From the NCBI GenBank assembly GCA_034670405.1, contig JAXDDX010000178.1, positions 682,001 through 746,000 of the forward strand: a stretch of DNA of 64,000 nucleotides. The letters are read 5' to 3'. Each line of letters opens with the position of its first letter. Position 1 is the stretch's first letter. This stretch comes from Hoplostethus atlanticus (lineage: Eukaryota; Chordata; Actinopteri; Trachichthyiformes; Trachichthyidae). The position numbers and the translations under genes are program-made. Shown here piece after piece: positions 50,490-63,596 of the stretch. The notes under the pieces were generated by a model. It ran no database searches. It worked only from the letters and a program-made list of their open reading frames with translations, and was not told the DNA's origin.

Positions 50490-53164
50490 AGATAACCACT
50501 CATGGATCGCATCCTTTCTGATCGACGGGCGGAGAGAGGGAACTGGGAGAGGCGTGTTAGGAATATTCGGGTCGTGTGAGTTCCTTATCCTCTCTTGCCC
50601 CCTTTCTCCGTTGGCCACATATGTCGCCTTGGATAGTTTAACGTTGGCGCAGGGCCCAAGCAGTAATGAGACTCGTTTGAAGGTCACCTGCATTCGATCA
50701 ACACCATCGCACAACATTTTACCTCCCCAGAGACATGAAGGTATGTTCTCCATTCCTAGTGACCTTGCAGTGATCTGCAGTAATGTTACCGTGGCCTGGG
50801 CGAATACGTGACTCTGATTGGTTGGAGTGTTGATTCATTTCAGATAGCTGCATAGTTCTGCTTCAGGAGTCTTAGGAGTTAATAGGCTGTCTAGATGTAG
50901 GCCGCTGAACCATCAGCTGATGACGCCAAACACCGTGTGAACTTGCAGGGCCGTAGCTGTTCATGAAACGTGAAGAATCTGCCTGCTGAGCCAACAGCTG
51001 AGCCAACAGTTGATTGTTGAGCTGCAACAAGACGGAGCTTCTAAAGCCGTTTGTTTACAGGTGCAGCCTTTATTGTGTTTGGAATAAGTATTAAAGCCTA
51101 GAAGACACGCAGGCATCGTCTGGTGCAAGTGAAGTGACAGGTGGCCAAGTAATTGTCAAGAAAGTTTCTAGTTACAGAGGGACTGTCAGGTCAAAAGTCA
51201 AGTGAAGCACGAACTATATTTTATTCCAGAACAAAATGAACCGAGAGCTCCTGATTTACTTATTTATTCATGTTTGATCTTTGGCCGGAGGTCACGGTAT
51301 AAGCAGGGTGATACAGTTCACCTCATGCAATGCAGTTAAGGCAAAATAATGAACTTTTGCAGGAGCAAAACTCCCACTTGTGCATTTATTTTCTAAAGCT
51401 GCAAACCATACCGTGTATGACCCCTAACTTACAGTGCATCTTACAGTATCTATTAATACAGAGCTGATAGGGGCGCTTAAAGGCTTAAAGGAAGATGTTA
51501 TTTACAATTATAGGGTAGAAAGGTTAAGATTTTAAAGTAGCAGACTCAGAACCACTTAAGTCCAGGCCACAACAGGAGATTCAGCTGTACTTTAAAGCAG
51601 CATAAGAGCCCGGATACCCACGCTCCAACTAAATACGCACTATAACACTACAATAACTCTGTTATTGACATAAATTAACAGAGTCAATTTAACATTCTCA
51701 TGGTGATGAAGTACGATGATTACTTCTTACTCAATTACTGAGCTACTGAGCTAGGCTCACTACTGATGATGCTGCTGCAAGGAAAGAACATTTTAGTGTT
51801 AGTTTGAATCATATGGGGAGATCAGTTTAGTCTTGGTAGCAAATATTTGGGACAAATTAAGGGAGACTAACCCTAACCCACTAGGATGACCAATACTACT
51901 ACTGCTACTACCAATAATGCTAATAATACTACTACTACTAATAATAATAACAATAATTCTGCCCATCATGTTATTGGGTGTAATGTAAAGGGTTTGTGTA
52001 TTTATTTGTTTGATCATTCATCATCTATTTCATTGTTAATTATGTTTTTTCTAGGCAACAAATACGAAGAACCGAGAAACCAACAAATAAAATGGCACGA
52101 TGGAGCAGTGTTTTCTCTCCCTCCATCCAAAGCCGGGGGTGGGGGGTGTGGGGGGAGATGTCTGGTACACCCTGAAAGCCAGCGGGAGTCAATACTCATG
52201 ATGATGACACAATAGTCTCTGAAGAGGTCTGCACATCAAGGGTTTACATAAATGACTGCATCAACAGCACTGCGGTCCAGAAGCTGTCCGACGAGGGGCT
52301 GGAGGACAGAGGCATCATGTCCTTCCAATGAGCTAAAGCGCTGGAGTAACATTGTACGCGCTGAAAGCATTAACACCGCAGGCCTTCAAATAGGGGCGGC
52401 ATCTCATCAACGAATAACCAGCAGAAATCTGGCATGGAGTTTAGAGGCAGCTGTTTCAGCAATTGTTCATTTAATGGCAGGGTGTAAATCAGCTAGAACA
52501 GAAGACAAATAGCTCCGCAGGTTAGCGGCTTGATTGTTCTCCCTTTCACAAATGCATCGGTGATGATGTTTTTGCAGGGGGATATTGTCTGATTGGCTGG
52601 ATGTAATTTGAACCGTAACGTAGATAAAGAGGACACTGACCTTGTGGCTGACATGCTCCTCATGATGAATTAGTTAAAATGTTGTTTTGTCACATTAGCC
52701 TAAATGGCATAATTCATATTTACTAGTTTCAATAATCTCTTTGGTGAGTGACTAACAGAAAGCCAAAATAGACGAGGCTATTTAAAAAGCACTAAAATAA
52801 TCCTATCTGCTGCCAACAAGTTGTTGTCATTTCCATTAGAGCGAGCCAACTCACAAATGCAACCCACTACATAACATACTGCATAACATCACTTATCCTG
52901 TGCTTCAATAAACTTCATTTCTTTGACTGGATTTGAAGATTTTAGTTGGAGATCATTGGCAGTGGCAGTGTAAGACTGACAACTAGGCCACAACAACAAT
53001 AATATCACAGTATACCAGGACGGATTACGAGTATTTTCCTTATTTTACCATTTATGCCAGGGGTCGGCAAGTAAAGTTGTTATTATTTGTTATTATTAGA
53101 TTACGGGCCAGAACATAAGTAGAGGCAAATTTTCAATTAAGACATTGAATTTAAAAAGCTACCC
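50490..53164. other. intergenic stretch with a trinucleotide-rich block
   Basis: Mixed DNA. A block at about 51893-51958 is rich in ACT/AAT triplets. A 26-codon phrase near 52249-52330 looks mildly gene-like but has no family match or splice context. Nothing else was recognised. Confidence 0.5.
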
Positions 53165-53364
53165 GGGGCGGCTGTGGCTCAGTGGTAGAGCAGGTTGTCT
53201 ACTGATCACAAGGTTGGCGGTTCGATCCCCAGCTCCTCCTGTCCACATGTCGAAGTGTCCTTGGGCAAGACACTGAACCCCAAATTGCTCCCGATGGTCA
53301 TCAGTGAGTGTGTGTGTGAATGGGTGGGTTTGGATAAAAGCGCTATATAAATGCAGCCATTACC
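53165..53364 (+). mobile_element. tRNA-derived SINE
   Basis: The head is tRNA-like with an RNA polymerase III A box (TGGCTCAGTGG, 53175-53185) and B box (GGTTCGATCCC, 53219-53229). The body has the phrases 'cacatgtcgaagtgtcctt' and 'gggcaagacactgaacccc', and the tail 'gataaaagcgctatataaa', which I recognise from percomorph fish SINEs. The tRNA-like head lacks a proper acceptor-stem closure, so it is not a functional tRNA gene. Confidence 0.85.
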
Positions 53365-53369
53365 CGTGG

Positions 53370-54221
53370 GATTAGTTGACAGACGCATCACTGCGTCTGT
53401 CAAGCAGATGCCCACGTCCGCTAGGTCTGCTGCCCACCGCCTAGATGCTGAGCACAAAGTAATTATTGAGGAGCTCAATCGGGCCAATTACTTCTGGCTG
53501 GCTATTGACGAGAGCACAGATCACACAGATCACACAAACGTAGCCCAGTTGTGTGTCTATGTCCGCTATTTCGATGGGAAGGTCACTTATTCCACTGGAA
53601 GGGCACACCATCACCAAGATGGAAGAGCTGTTTAGGCAGCATGAACTTTCAATCGAAAAGGTGAACTTTATTGTCCCAGACGGGGCACCTGGCAGGAACC
53701 TGAAGGAACTCGGCCCTGAAATGAACGGATTACACTGCCTCATTCAGCAGAGTGCTGTGCGCTAGGCTCAATGGTGAGCTCAAAGATGTGATGGATTTCA
53801 TCAAGCAGCTGAGGCACAACTTCTCCAGTAGATTTGAAGACTACACAATTCCAAAGGAAATCATCACATTTGTGCGTGATCCCCTTAAAAGTCCGCCCAG
53901 GTGGAGACGTCTCCTTCCTGGTGAAGAAAATAATACCCTCACTGGATGAGGCTGCAATCGAAATGGAACTAATAGATTTCCAGACATCAAGCCAAATCAG
54001 CACGAGTCCGTGACAGCGTTTTGGGTAGGTCTATCGAGGAGTACGTGATGATTAAAAGGCTCGCCTTTTATCTGCCAACGATGTTTCCATCCACCTACAC
54101 ATGTGAATCTGCATTCTCCTCTCTGAATGCGATCAAGACGCATGAGAGGAACAGGCTGACAAATAAAAACCTGGAGAACTGCCTGGGAATAGAATTAACA
54201 TCCATCTCACCTGATATCTGA
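53370..54221 (+). pseudogene. hAT-family transposase relic
   Basis: Remains of an hAT DNA-transposon transposase. In order: FWLAIDESTDHTDHTNVAQLCVYVRYFDG (first catalytic Asp region, about 53490-53580); LIPLEGHTITKMEELF and VPDGAPG (second catalytic Asp, about 53588-53690); HCLIQQS then LCARLNGELKDVMDFIKQLRHNFSSRFEDY (53730-53850); a phrase IIPSLDEAAIEMELIDFQ (about 53930-53985); and the C-terminal dimerisation domain FPSTYTCESAFSSLNAIKTHERNRLTNKNLENCL (about 54090-54185). The parts lie in frames 2, 3, 1, 2 and 3, so at least four frameshifts have accumulated. The N-terminal BED zinc finger is missing. The lineage resembles that of the hAT-derived vertebrate genes such as GTF2IRD2 and ZBED5. 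No terminal repeats were found. Confidence 0.88.
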
Positions 54222-55638
54222 TATCCAGAAAATAGTCACCGATGGGAGATGCCATTTTCACACTAGTACATTAGTTTACAGTAGTGAATAGTTTTGCTTG
54301 TTTTTTTTATCTTTTAAAATGATATTTTCTTACTTACTTTGAGTCATCTGCTGCCATAGAATTAGAATAGTTCACACACAAAGCCAAACTCCCTGACCAG
54401 CGGCTGGCAGCTGAATGAAGCAGCTCAAAAGAAAATACTTTTTAATTTTTTTTTTTTACAAAATATAGACAATTGGAAAATTGTTTGGTACCTGCTATAA
54501 CTATGTTTCCACTGAACTCTCTGAATTTCAAGAAAACCTTTTAAAATATCACCAAAACAACAGTTGGTTTGAAGTAAATAAATACATTTCCTAAACATCA
54601 GAGAAATGGAAAAAGCAGAGTCAGAGCTCCACAACTGATTAGAATTGGGTAGGTTGTGGTCTTTAATCTACTGCTGGCCATATTTCATGCTGTCTGAAGA
54701 TGAAAACAAAGAAATGATCCCGTTCTGTTCAAACACTCCACTGAAAGACATTCTTGCCAATCCATGACTGGAAATGCAGTGGTGTGGCCTTTCTTCTGAG
54801 AAATGTCTTTAATAACTCATCATTTTAAGCAGGTTGCCAGATAAGTAACAATCCAGGAGAACTGCAGAAACATGATAGATTGCGCTAGCATTGATTGCTG
54901 TCATCATTTAATCCATGCATATTGTGCACAACAGAGACACTGCCAGGCTGGGCCACAGTTTGTGCTGATTCATCAATAATTGACATCATCAATAAGTAAC
55001 CTGATACTAATCGGAACAATGTACTGTAAACACTTACAATGGGAAATGACCAAGGGAAATAAAAAGGGGGGCTATTTCCAGGGGGGGGCCCAAGAAAGAG
55101 GGGGCCCTTCTATTCTCAGGGGACCCAGAATTCCTAGCGATGAAAGAGAGGTGTCACGAAGGGAATGGCCAAAGAATTGGAAACATCAGAAAGGTGTCTG
55201 GCAGGTTCTTCTCTGTCCATCAGACCACACGTACGACACGCAGCTCTTACTGTCAATTTGACTACACATTGTGGGATTTTTTGGCAATTCGGTTTCAAAT
55301 TTTCAACTTTTTCTGTTGCATGCAACTCTAAATGACTTATAATTTTTCTCTGCTCATCCATACTGTAATAATTACAGAGGAAAAATGGGTTATGAGCCAA
55401 TTCCATGCAGGCTTTCAGTTAATCGCTCTCACTCCTGTGCTCTCAGAGACTTGCGGAGCGCTAGTGTGGGTGTGTTTGTTCACACCCAAAGGGGTCATCA
55501 CCCGCTTCGCCACCAATACACACAAACACAGCACAACAAAACAACCACCCTGAAAAACAAAACACCACTTCATTGCTTTTACTACCTCGTGAATTCTTCA
55601 TTCTTTACTCTTTATTCTGTATGCTTTATGATGTACTG
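54222..55638. other. intergenic stretch, no gene seen
   Basis: AT-rich mixed DNA with a T-run near 54447-54458 and G-runs near 55066-55088. No coding signal. Confidence 0.5.
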
Positions 55639-55671
55639 TTAATAAACTGAGTCTTCATGAGTCTTCAAGAA
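55639..55671 (+). repeat. possible extra retroelement tail (AATAAA plus GAGTCTTCA repeats)
   Basis: AATAAA at 55640-55645 is followed by GAGTCTTCA at 55649 and again at 55659, directly abutting the next LINE fragment. The layout mimics the other LINE tails in the window. No coding part is recognised upstream. Confidence 0.35.
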
Positions 55672-55907
55672 AGCTGGCTCAGTTGTGGGAGAGAGCCTGG
55701 ACAGTCTGGAGGACGTGGCTGAGGGGAGGATGAGGTCTAAAATCAGATCCATCTTAGAGAACTCATCCCACCCCCTCTATGATGAGATGAACAGGCTGAG
55801 AAGCTCCTTCAGCCACCGTCTCATCCAACCTAAGTGCACAAGGGAGCGCTTCAAGCACTCTTTTGTTCCAACAGCTATCCGGCTGTACAACGCTACCTCC
55901 AACCTAC

Positions 55908-55938
<31 letters not shown>

Positions 55939-56090
55939 CGTGTGTTGACCAAATTGCAAATTGCACAACTGTAAATTGCACTAAGTTATTATTCCTTGCA
56001 CTACTCTCTCTTGTTCTGTACTGCTGAATAACTGCAATTTCCCCTCGGGAACAATAAAGAGCCATCTAATCTAATCTAATCCAATCTAAT
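55672..56090 (+). mobile_element. LINE 3' end, CR1/L2/Rex1-like, with a CTAAT tail
   Basis: The frame through 55685-55948 encodes the C-terminus of a non-LTR retrotransposon polyprotein (SLDSLEDVAEGRMRSKIRSI, ENSSHPLYDEM, RFKHSFVPTAIRLYN). A CA microsatellite of about 13 units (55908-55934) sits at its end. The 3' UTR has AATAAA near 56053 and a CTAAT-type tandem tail (about 56064-56090). Strongly 5'-truncated. Confidence 0.82.
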
Positions 56091-58562
56091 GTGAGTATGA
56101 TGTAATCTAAGACTCTGAGAGTTAAGATGCATTGATCTTAACTGTTTCCGCCCACAATGACTGACTGTATTTTTTATGAGGGCATTCATAGTAGCAAAAG
56201 CTTTCCTCACCGATAAGACAGCGCTGTACTGTCTGTTCCAATAAATGTCTTGCCACCGAGAGAAGAGAGTGGCGGATAATCATCTCCCTCTGAATGTGTC
56301 CTTGAACATGATAATATGGTGCAGACAAACTGATGTCAGAAAATACCCAAAGATACCCCAGATAAATTACCCAAAATGCACTGGGTAATGCACAAATGTC
56401 AATTTGATTTCACCTTTGTGTTCTTGCAAGCTGCCAAGTCTCCTATCAAGGCTCATGATAACAATAATGGTTATTTTACTGTACCTCTCCATGACAATGC
56501 ACTGAAACTAGCGGCTTTTTTTTTAGGGAACACTATATTTCTAAATGTAATATTATATTTGTTGTATAATTGAAACGATTCCACTGCAGCTGCAGAACGG
56601 CGGTAACCTGGGGATGGGGAGGCACATTCATGTACTGCAAAGTGAGCTCAGCAAGAAAGCAAAACTTTGAGAAATGTATGCTCTTTAAACTTCAAAGAAG
56701 AGGATTTCTTTTTTTTCAACTACCCACCTAACTTGACTTGTTCTAATTATATTTGCAAAGTTTCCCGAGAGATGATCCCCTGTCCTCAAAAAGTTTTCCG
56801 GCTGACTATGAACTTTTAAAATCATCCGACATAAAGTCATGCAATTGCATCCCGAAAATAACCCGAAAAGCAGAAGTGTTTTTGAAAGTATCTCAGGAAA
56901 TTCAGCATGCATTGTTGACAATTCTGACATAAGAAAACTGAGTCCAACTGGAATTTTGATTCCTGGAGTATTTCCTACTGCAATTTTAGCTGCTTTAACG
57001 TGTTTTAATGTCGTGTTCAGAGGAGAGCTCTGACAAATCACAAGCCACATAATCTGTCGTGCATGTTGCCTTGTTCACACTCCACCCCACTAGTTTTAAT
57101 GGTCTCAAAAAGGACACATGAGTGTCCACATCAGATACATGGGCAGACACCAGTCTATGTGACCATGGTCTGACTTTAACCTGCTGCATCAAGCAAAATG
57201 ATCCGAACATTTACACATATCTCTTTTACTTAAGTCACATTCAAGCTCAATATTCTTGTTTTCATATACCATTACATATCTCTCCCTCCTTCATTTTCAA
57301 CAGAACAAAAGTAGTATACAACTATTGATATATAGCTACACACAACTGAAGAAGCCTTTTCTAATGATTACAAAATTGCCTTCCAATGCGAGTTTCATAT
57401 TACTGAAGAAGTCAGTAATCTTTACTTTCATCTTCTGAAAGCTGCATCGTCCCACTTATGGCGTCGCCATTGTCTGACCCATACCTTTTCCCTCAGAGGA
57501 AACACAACATCCATCTTAGATTACATCTTTTCCTCTTCGGATCCGATGTCACCTTTCATCTCATGCCACGTTGGACTTGTTTTCGGTATACTTTTAGCAG
57601 AGGGACCACCTGTGTAATGTAGGGCAGTGGATAAAAGAGGGTTCAACCAAACAAGAAGGCCCGTGAGCCACCGCAGCACACGCTGGTCCTCATTAGCTCA
57701 GCTTCTGTTGCCCTGCTTTTCTCATTAGCTGCCATATAATAAGGTAGGCTGCAAGGAAAACACAGCTTTTGACGTGACAACCTTCTGTATGTAGGCCTGC
57801 ATCGTTTTCTAAGAATAGTTGTTTCAACATTAACCCGAATCTATATGATTGATGGAGGCGGGCTTAACACAGAACCTGTTTGAATGATATATTTATCTAT
57901 GTAGAACAGAAACAGTTGAAGTGTAATCAAGCTCAGAGCCCAGTGAACTGTTACAGAGGACGGACAATGAAAGGCCAGTGCAGTGGAGAATTTAAACAGC
58001 AGCAACAACGAAATATCCACCTGTTGGCCTGATGTTCACATTGCTGTCTGTTTTTCAACTGATAATCTGAAAATAGAGTGAATTTCCAACTCTCAAATGG
58101 ATGTACCCACTATAATGCCGTCCACAATTTCTGGAAGAGGGCATGACAGCTGCTATGACTAATCAAGGTCTATTATGTAGCATCATAGAAGTAGATTTAG
58201 GGGGAGACAGGGGGATATGTCCCCCTCAATAACGAGAGAAGGATTGTCAAGCCCCGACTATTTCTGCCTGTTTTTATACTCACTCTCTGTGGAACTGGAC
58301 CGCTATGACAATGGAAATTACTCAAGCTAGAGCTAGCTAGATGTTAACTCCTCTGTGTGTGTTTGTTGTGACAGGTCTAACATCAGGGAAGATACAGAAT
58401 GGCAGATAAAAAGTGACTAGGTAGACGCAGCTAAGAGACTGACTTGTTTATAAGGTGGTTATAGCTGACTTTTAGCCACGGCAATAGGTCATATAATGTC
58501 AAACAGTGGCACCATAGTTTTCTGATTTGGCATAGACAGACACGCACACGGGAGTGATATGG
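56091..58562. other. intergenic stretch, no gene seen
   Basis: AT-rich mixed DNA. No recognisable mobile element or coding signal. Confidence 0.5.
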
Positions 58563-60165
58563 TGCACAAAGCCCCTTTCAGGGTGATTTATTTAGAATAC
58601 AGAGAGGACAACCTGGGTGACTGTGAAGAGTGTGACCGTGACGGGGGTGTCCAGGTGGGTAGCGTTGGGCTGGTGGGCAGGGAGAGGCGGAGGCAGTCAC
58701 GGGTGGTCCGGCAGCCTCGTTCAGCCGTCCTCCTGTGCTCAGTGGAGCCCTGTGGAAAGGCCATGCATGCCTTCATATCCCCCATTTTGTGGTAGAGCTA
58801 CTCCTTTTTTTTCATCTCCCAGGTTGGCCGACTTTGCAATAAATCGGTCCCACCTTCTTGACAATTGTGTAGGGGACCCTGCCAGGTAGCAAGAAACTTG
58901 CAGTCAGCAGTGGGTAACAAGACTAAAACCCGCTCACCTGGGTCCAGGGGTTGTGCCAGCCCATTGCAGCTCCTTCTAGGCGCGTGGGGCTTCTCTAAGT
59001 GTGTGTGACATGCTTCACCAGGGTGCGATGAGGAGATGGCTGTTGCTCCCAAGCTTCCTTGGCAATGTCCAGTAGGCCCCTGCTGTTGACGATGACCAGA
59101 ATGGCAGTCAGTGCACCGGCGATAGAAATTCCTCATCTCTGCATTCAGAGGAGGCCAGTGGTACCGGTCCCAAATGCATTCAAGCGTTCACGTGTCTTCT
59201 GGGCCCCAAGGTGCCCCCCCAGGTGTGAGTGTCGACTGTGTCGATCTTGGAGTGGGGCACCGCCAGCAGCTCCAGCTCTCCTCCACATCGCTGCACCACA
59301 AAGTGTAGCAGGCCATTCGTGACCCAGGACCTGGGTCGAGCAGTTCTTCAGATGGTCGTCTTGTCTGGTTTCTGCTCTGCCAAAGGAGCCCGATATGTCT
59401 GATGAAACAACTCCGAACAGTCCAATAACACCATGTCCCACGATTTCTTCAGAGCCTGTTGCCTAACAGCTCAGAAATGATCTATGGCCACGTTTTCCAC
59501 CACCTCGGAGGCGGTCTGCTGCTCGGTTTTGTACCACTCACGGAATTGCTGTGCAGCCTTGACCAGGTAACAACCCTAGGCGGCTGAGGATCTCCAGCTT
59601 CACCTCCCTGTAATCAAGAGCTTCTTCTCCTGAGAGCAAGTAGTAGGCTCATTGTGCCCCACCTGAAAGCAACGACGTGGGGATAGAAGCCCAAGAAGGC
59701 ATCATTCTGCTCAGTCATCTTGGTGAGGAGCTGGTGAGCCGCTCACTGAGGGTCGAGCAATGCTGTCTGGGCTACCTCGTCGTTGCAGGAGGTCCTGTGT
59801 GATCCGGGAGGGATTTTCTGCCAGCTGCTGCGTCACGCGCTGCTGGGCGACACTGGTGTCCAGGTGACAAGGGTGTCCAGGGGGGCAGCATCGGGCCGGT
59901 GCGCAGGGAGAGGCGGAGGCGGGCACAGGGTGGTTCGGCAGACTCATTCAGTCGTCCTCCATGGCGTCTGGGGGGGAAAAGTATGATGCATCAGGACAGA
60001 AAATACTCCTCTCAGTAGCTCACCAAACTCTGGACTGTGTAGCTCTTTTGAGGCTGCCTGGGGGATGAGGTGAGTGGGAACAGCTGTCGGTGCTTGTCAT
60101 GAGGTAATTGGTGGCAGCTGTGGCTCCTGTGCAGAGTGGAGCCCTGTGGAAAGGCCATGCCTTCA
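58563..60165 (-). mobile_element. Ty3/gypsy-type LTR retrotransposon relic, internally deleted
   Basis: Read on the minus strand from high to low coordinates. Gag-like: a short start region (59858-59960) and KMTEQNDAF with FYPHVVAFRWG (about 59655-59720). Integrase zinc-finger remains: HSHLGGHLGAQKTRERL (about 59180-59231) and RNFYRRCTDC (59104-59133). Then the integrase C-terminal GPF/Y-like stretch PGERVLVLLP ... CKFLATWQGP (58873-58941). Protease, reverse transcriptase, RNase H and the integrase catalytic core are missing, and stops and frameshifts are frequent. The flank at 58640-58766 repeats sequence from 59855-59960 plus 60137-60160. No complete LTRs were recognised. It is not functional. 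Confidence 0.75.
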
Positions 60166-63100
60166 CAATGTTTTCCATAGGAAAGGAATTTGTTAATATA
60201 TTTCGTACATTGAAACTAAGGAGGTATACATACTGTAAATACTATGTAAAACCTTCAGATCAGGGGTTCAGTTTAGCAATGCCTTATTGTATTTCACATT
60301 GACCAATACGTCTCCTCACTCTCTCATACCTGCACAGTTTTCTTATATAATTGTATATCGTTTGTTTCAATCTTGCTGATGAAGTGAAGGCAAAAACACA
60401 ATTGCATTTAGGTACAACCATGCAAATAGTATGTCAGTGTGTTACTTACATGCTAAAGTTCAGCAGTGCTTAAGGTCTTAATGTAATAAAACCACATGGG
60501 AAGTTCACAAATAGCACAAAGCTACTGAATCACTGCTCCACTTAAGGCTCCTCACAGACCATAATAATTGCCCTATTAACGAGATGATTTGAGTGTCCGT
60601 TATAAAGCACAGCTCCGCTGCCAATGGAGAGCCGGAGAAAGAAAAGAAGGAAGAGATAATATTTGCGTTAGAATAAAAGAGAATAAAAGCAAAACCAAAG
60701 TTAGGAGGGATGTCTCCAGAAGTGCCCTTAGATGGACTATACTGCCCAGCGGCTCCTCCAGGGATTTTAGTGGAAACTGATGTAAGATTCAGAAATACAG
60801 ATGTCAGTTAAGTGCCAGGAGAAACTTTTTTTTTTCTGGTCAAACTGCCCTGGGAAAAACATGACCTCCAGTAACAGGGAGTCCATCACTATAGAAGTGA
60901 CAATGGTGCAGGGAGACAGGAGACAGCACATTACCACACTGTACTGGCACACACACATACACACACTCCCCTGCTGACAGAGTATGCAGCCACAGCTTGC
61001 TTGCATTTCAACTCAGTCCTGCGAGATTAAAATTGGGGGAAATGTTTTAGTCATCTAAATAAGGTGGCCTCGTTTTCTATGGTTGCACAGCACACCCTGC
61101 TGAATTACTTTCATAAACAGTGGGCCTATTACTTTGAACTCATCATAGCAGGCAGAAGAGCTCAGTCTCTGCATTCAATAATCTCAGACAAAAACCAAAT
61201 TTGATAAGGTGTGCCAGTTACCCGCCAAAGGAGAACTCAATTGATTTTGCAGGATATTGTTCTCGGTTACACTTGCAAGTGTGAAACGAGAGTATAGGGG
61301 GAGGGAAAAGGGTGGAGGAGGCACATTCACAGTACAGTATACTCTACCGTGTGGAGATTGTAGTTTCACCGAAAGGAAAGACAAATGACAATACATTATA
61401 TTTCACTGACTGATGATGGGGGAGGAAATCCTGCTGGACCAGGACAGCATCACGTGCATCCCTTTAAATGCAGTCTCTTAGACTCTCTTAGACTCTATGG
61501 GGTCTTTGAAACCAATACACAAGACATCCAACATGGGATAGGAGACTCAGAAGAACAAGATGTAAAAGGCTGATCATTTATTGAAAAGTGTTAATGCCAC
61601 CGGAGAGGGCGCAGAGATTAAACAGATAATTTGCTTAGAGGACCTCAACGGGCAGGGTTAAATGATTGGAGGCCTTGTGCAGCCTGACTGACGCAAGCCA
61701 AACACCATACTGTAATAGGTTTTCACAGAACAATGGGGGAGAGCGAGAGAGAGAGAAAGAGAGAGAGAAAGTGAGAGAGACATTTTTGAGAGAATTATCA
61801 AGGGGAGAATCGCTTCCACTAAACCAATGAAATAGTTGGTGACCATTAAAGCTTGTTTTGAACAGAAGTGAAGGCTTGTTAAGTATGAAATAATGATTAT
61901 TTGTGACGCCTAAACGAGAGGACCTCTCCTCTGTGGAATAAAAAGGCTGTCTCCTGCTCTAACTAATTGTGCCTGATGGAATGAGAGCATTTCAAATCAA
62001 TATCTCTGACAAAGACGGGGACAGAGAGAGAGCAAAGAGCAAGAGAGAGAGATGGAGAAATTGTAAATGAGAAAGAAAGAAATGAATACATATGAGAGAA
62101 AGCGTTCATTGTGTTTAAAGGAGAGTGAGCGACACGCTTCAGGTGTTATTTTGAAGCAGAGGGAGGAAAGGCAAGAGTCCCCGGGAGACCAAACCATATG
62201 CTCCTGCAATCTGTTGCAGTTGGCCTGTATCCCAAAATCTGACCTGCACCTCCAGCTTTCATGTATTAAGATAATACTACGTGCCACTGGTTCTAAAAGG
62301 ATGTACTGCTCTCTTGTTTTCCCTCTTCTCTAACTGCATCCGGCTTTTATGTTTCTGCTCGCGTTAATAGGAGATTTTGAGATTGCATTTTCTAGTCTTA
62401 CCAAGCAAAACGTGCCACGCAATGGAGCATTTAATGAACAGGGAAATATTACCTCGCTCTAAGCCTTTTTAACACATTGAGGCAGCAGCGTTGGAATTGT
62501 TTTAAAACGCAGTAGTCAAAACCAGAAGGACATCCAGAAGTTTGTGTGTTCGAGTGTCCGTGAAGGAGGAAGAAAGAATGTAGAGAGAGAAGTGTGTGAG
62601 AGAGAGAGACACGCAGAGAGAGAGGGAGGTCAGAAATCAGAGCAAGAAAAAAATGATGGTTTTCGAACATTCACTTCAAGACATTTTCCCATCTTTTTCC
62701 GTCTGACTAAATTGCTTCACTGTAGAGCTACTTATGTCTCGCTTGACTGAGTGTGTGCCTCCCCATCACAGTCATATAGGGTCATGTCATATAAGGACAT
62801 GCCAAAAATCAACCCCAACAGCACCGAAAGCAAAGTATTTTTCAATACAGTGACAGCTCCCTCTTTCATACCGTTTGGTGCTACCTTGGCCATCGTTTTA
62901 GCATCCCTGTTTACTCTCCGCCAGCCAGCCAGCTGCTGTGTAAAGTAGAAACATTGTAAAAACATTTGAAAAAGACGTTTGGTGCTTTTGGGGTGGATTT
63001 TGGCAATATAGGACTGTACTGGAGAGACATGCACCCAGGCAAGCAAGACGTACAGTAAGTATCATAATATAGTATCATAATCAAGTGGCATGATGGGAAA

Positions 63101-63596
63101 CTCCTCCAGGTCATATTATATAATCACTTGATGGCTTTACATATGATCCCATTTCTCACTGAAGGATGAAGCCCTAACTCTTGATGTTCTCACTGATGAG
63201 CATGGTGTTAAAAAGGGACCGTTGCTCCAGCACGTAGAGGAGAGTCATCAAGTACTGATGTCTTCTACACTCTGTCTTGACACCTCTGTGTGGGAGGAGG
63301 GAGACCACTAGCTCCTCTAATAAGGTAATGAAGGAAGCAGTCAGCTCACACAGCAACGGCACCCTTGCCAACATAGCATACACCTGTAAAGTGATTATGT
63401 GCTGCAATGTGCATGAGCGCCGACACCCACGTTTTCTCTATTAGAGTTCACAGAGTTAGACTATTCAACTGAAGCAGGCCAGGGATCACATTACACTCAC
63501 GGCTGAGCAGGAAGACTGTGAAGTGGGAGGCTCTGGTGTGTTGCTCTGGAAGACTAATAATGCAAGGATCATAGACCTTCATTCACTAGCCTTAGT
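60166..63596. other. intergenic stretch, no gene seen
   Basis: Mixed DNA with purine-rich GA blocks near 61740-61782, 62022-62055 and 62580-62625. No coding signal or recognised element. Confidence 0.5.

Noticed and set aside
52249..52330. Short gene-like phrase (DCINSTAVQKLSDEGLEDRG)
   Set aside because: No family recognised, no clear splice acceptor and donor pair, and the frame ends quickly. Insufficient support for an exon.
53165..53240. Possible tRNA gene
   Set aside because: A and B boxes are present, but the acceptor stem does not close and the downstream body is a known SINE type. It is a SINE head.
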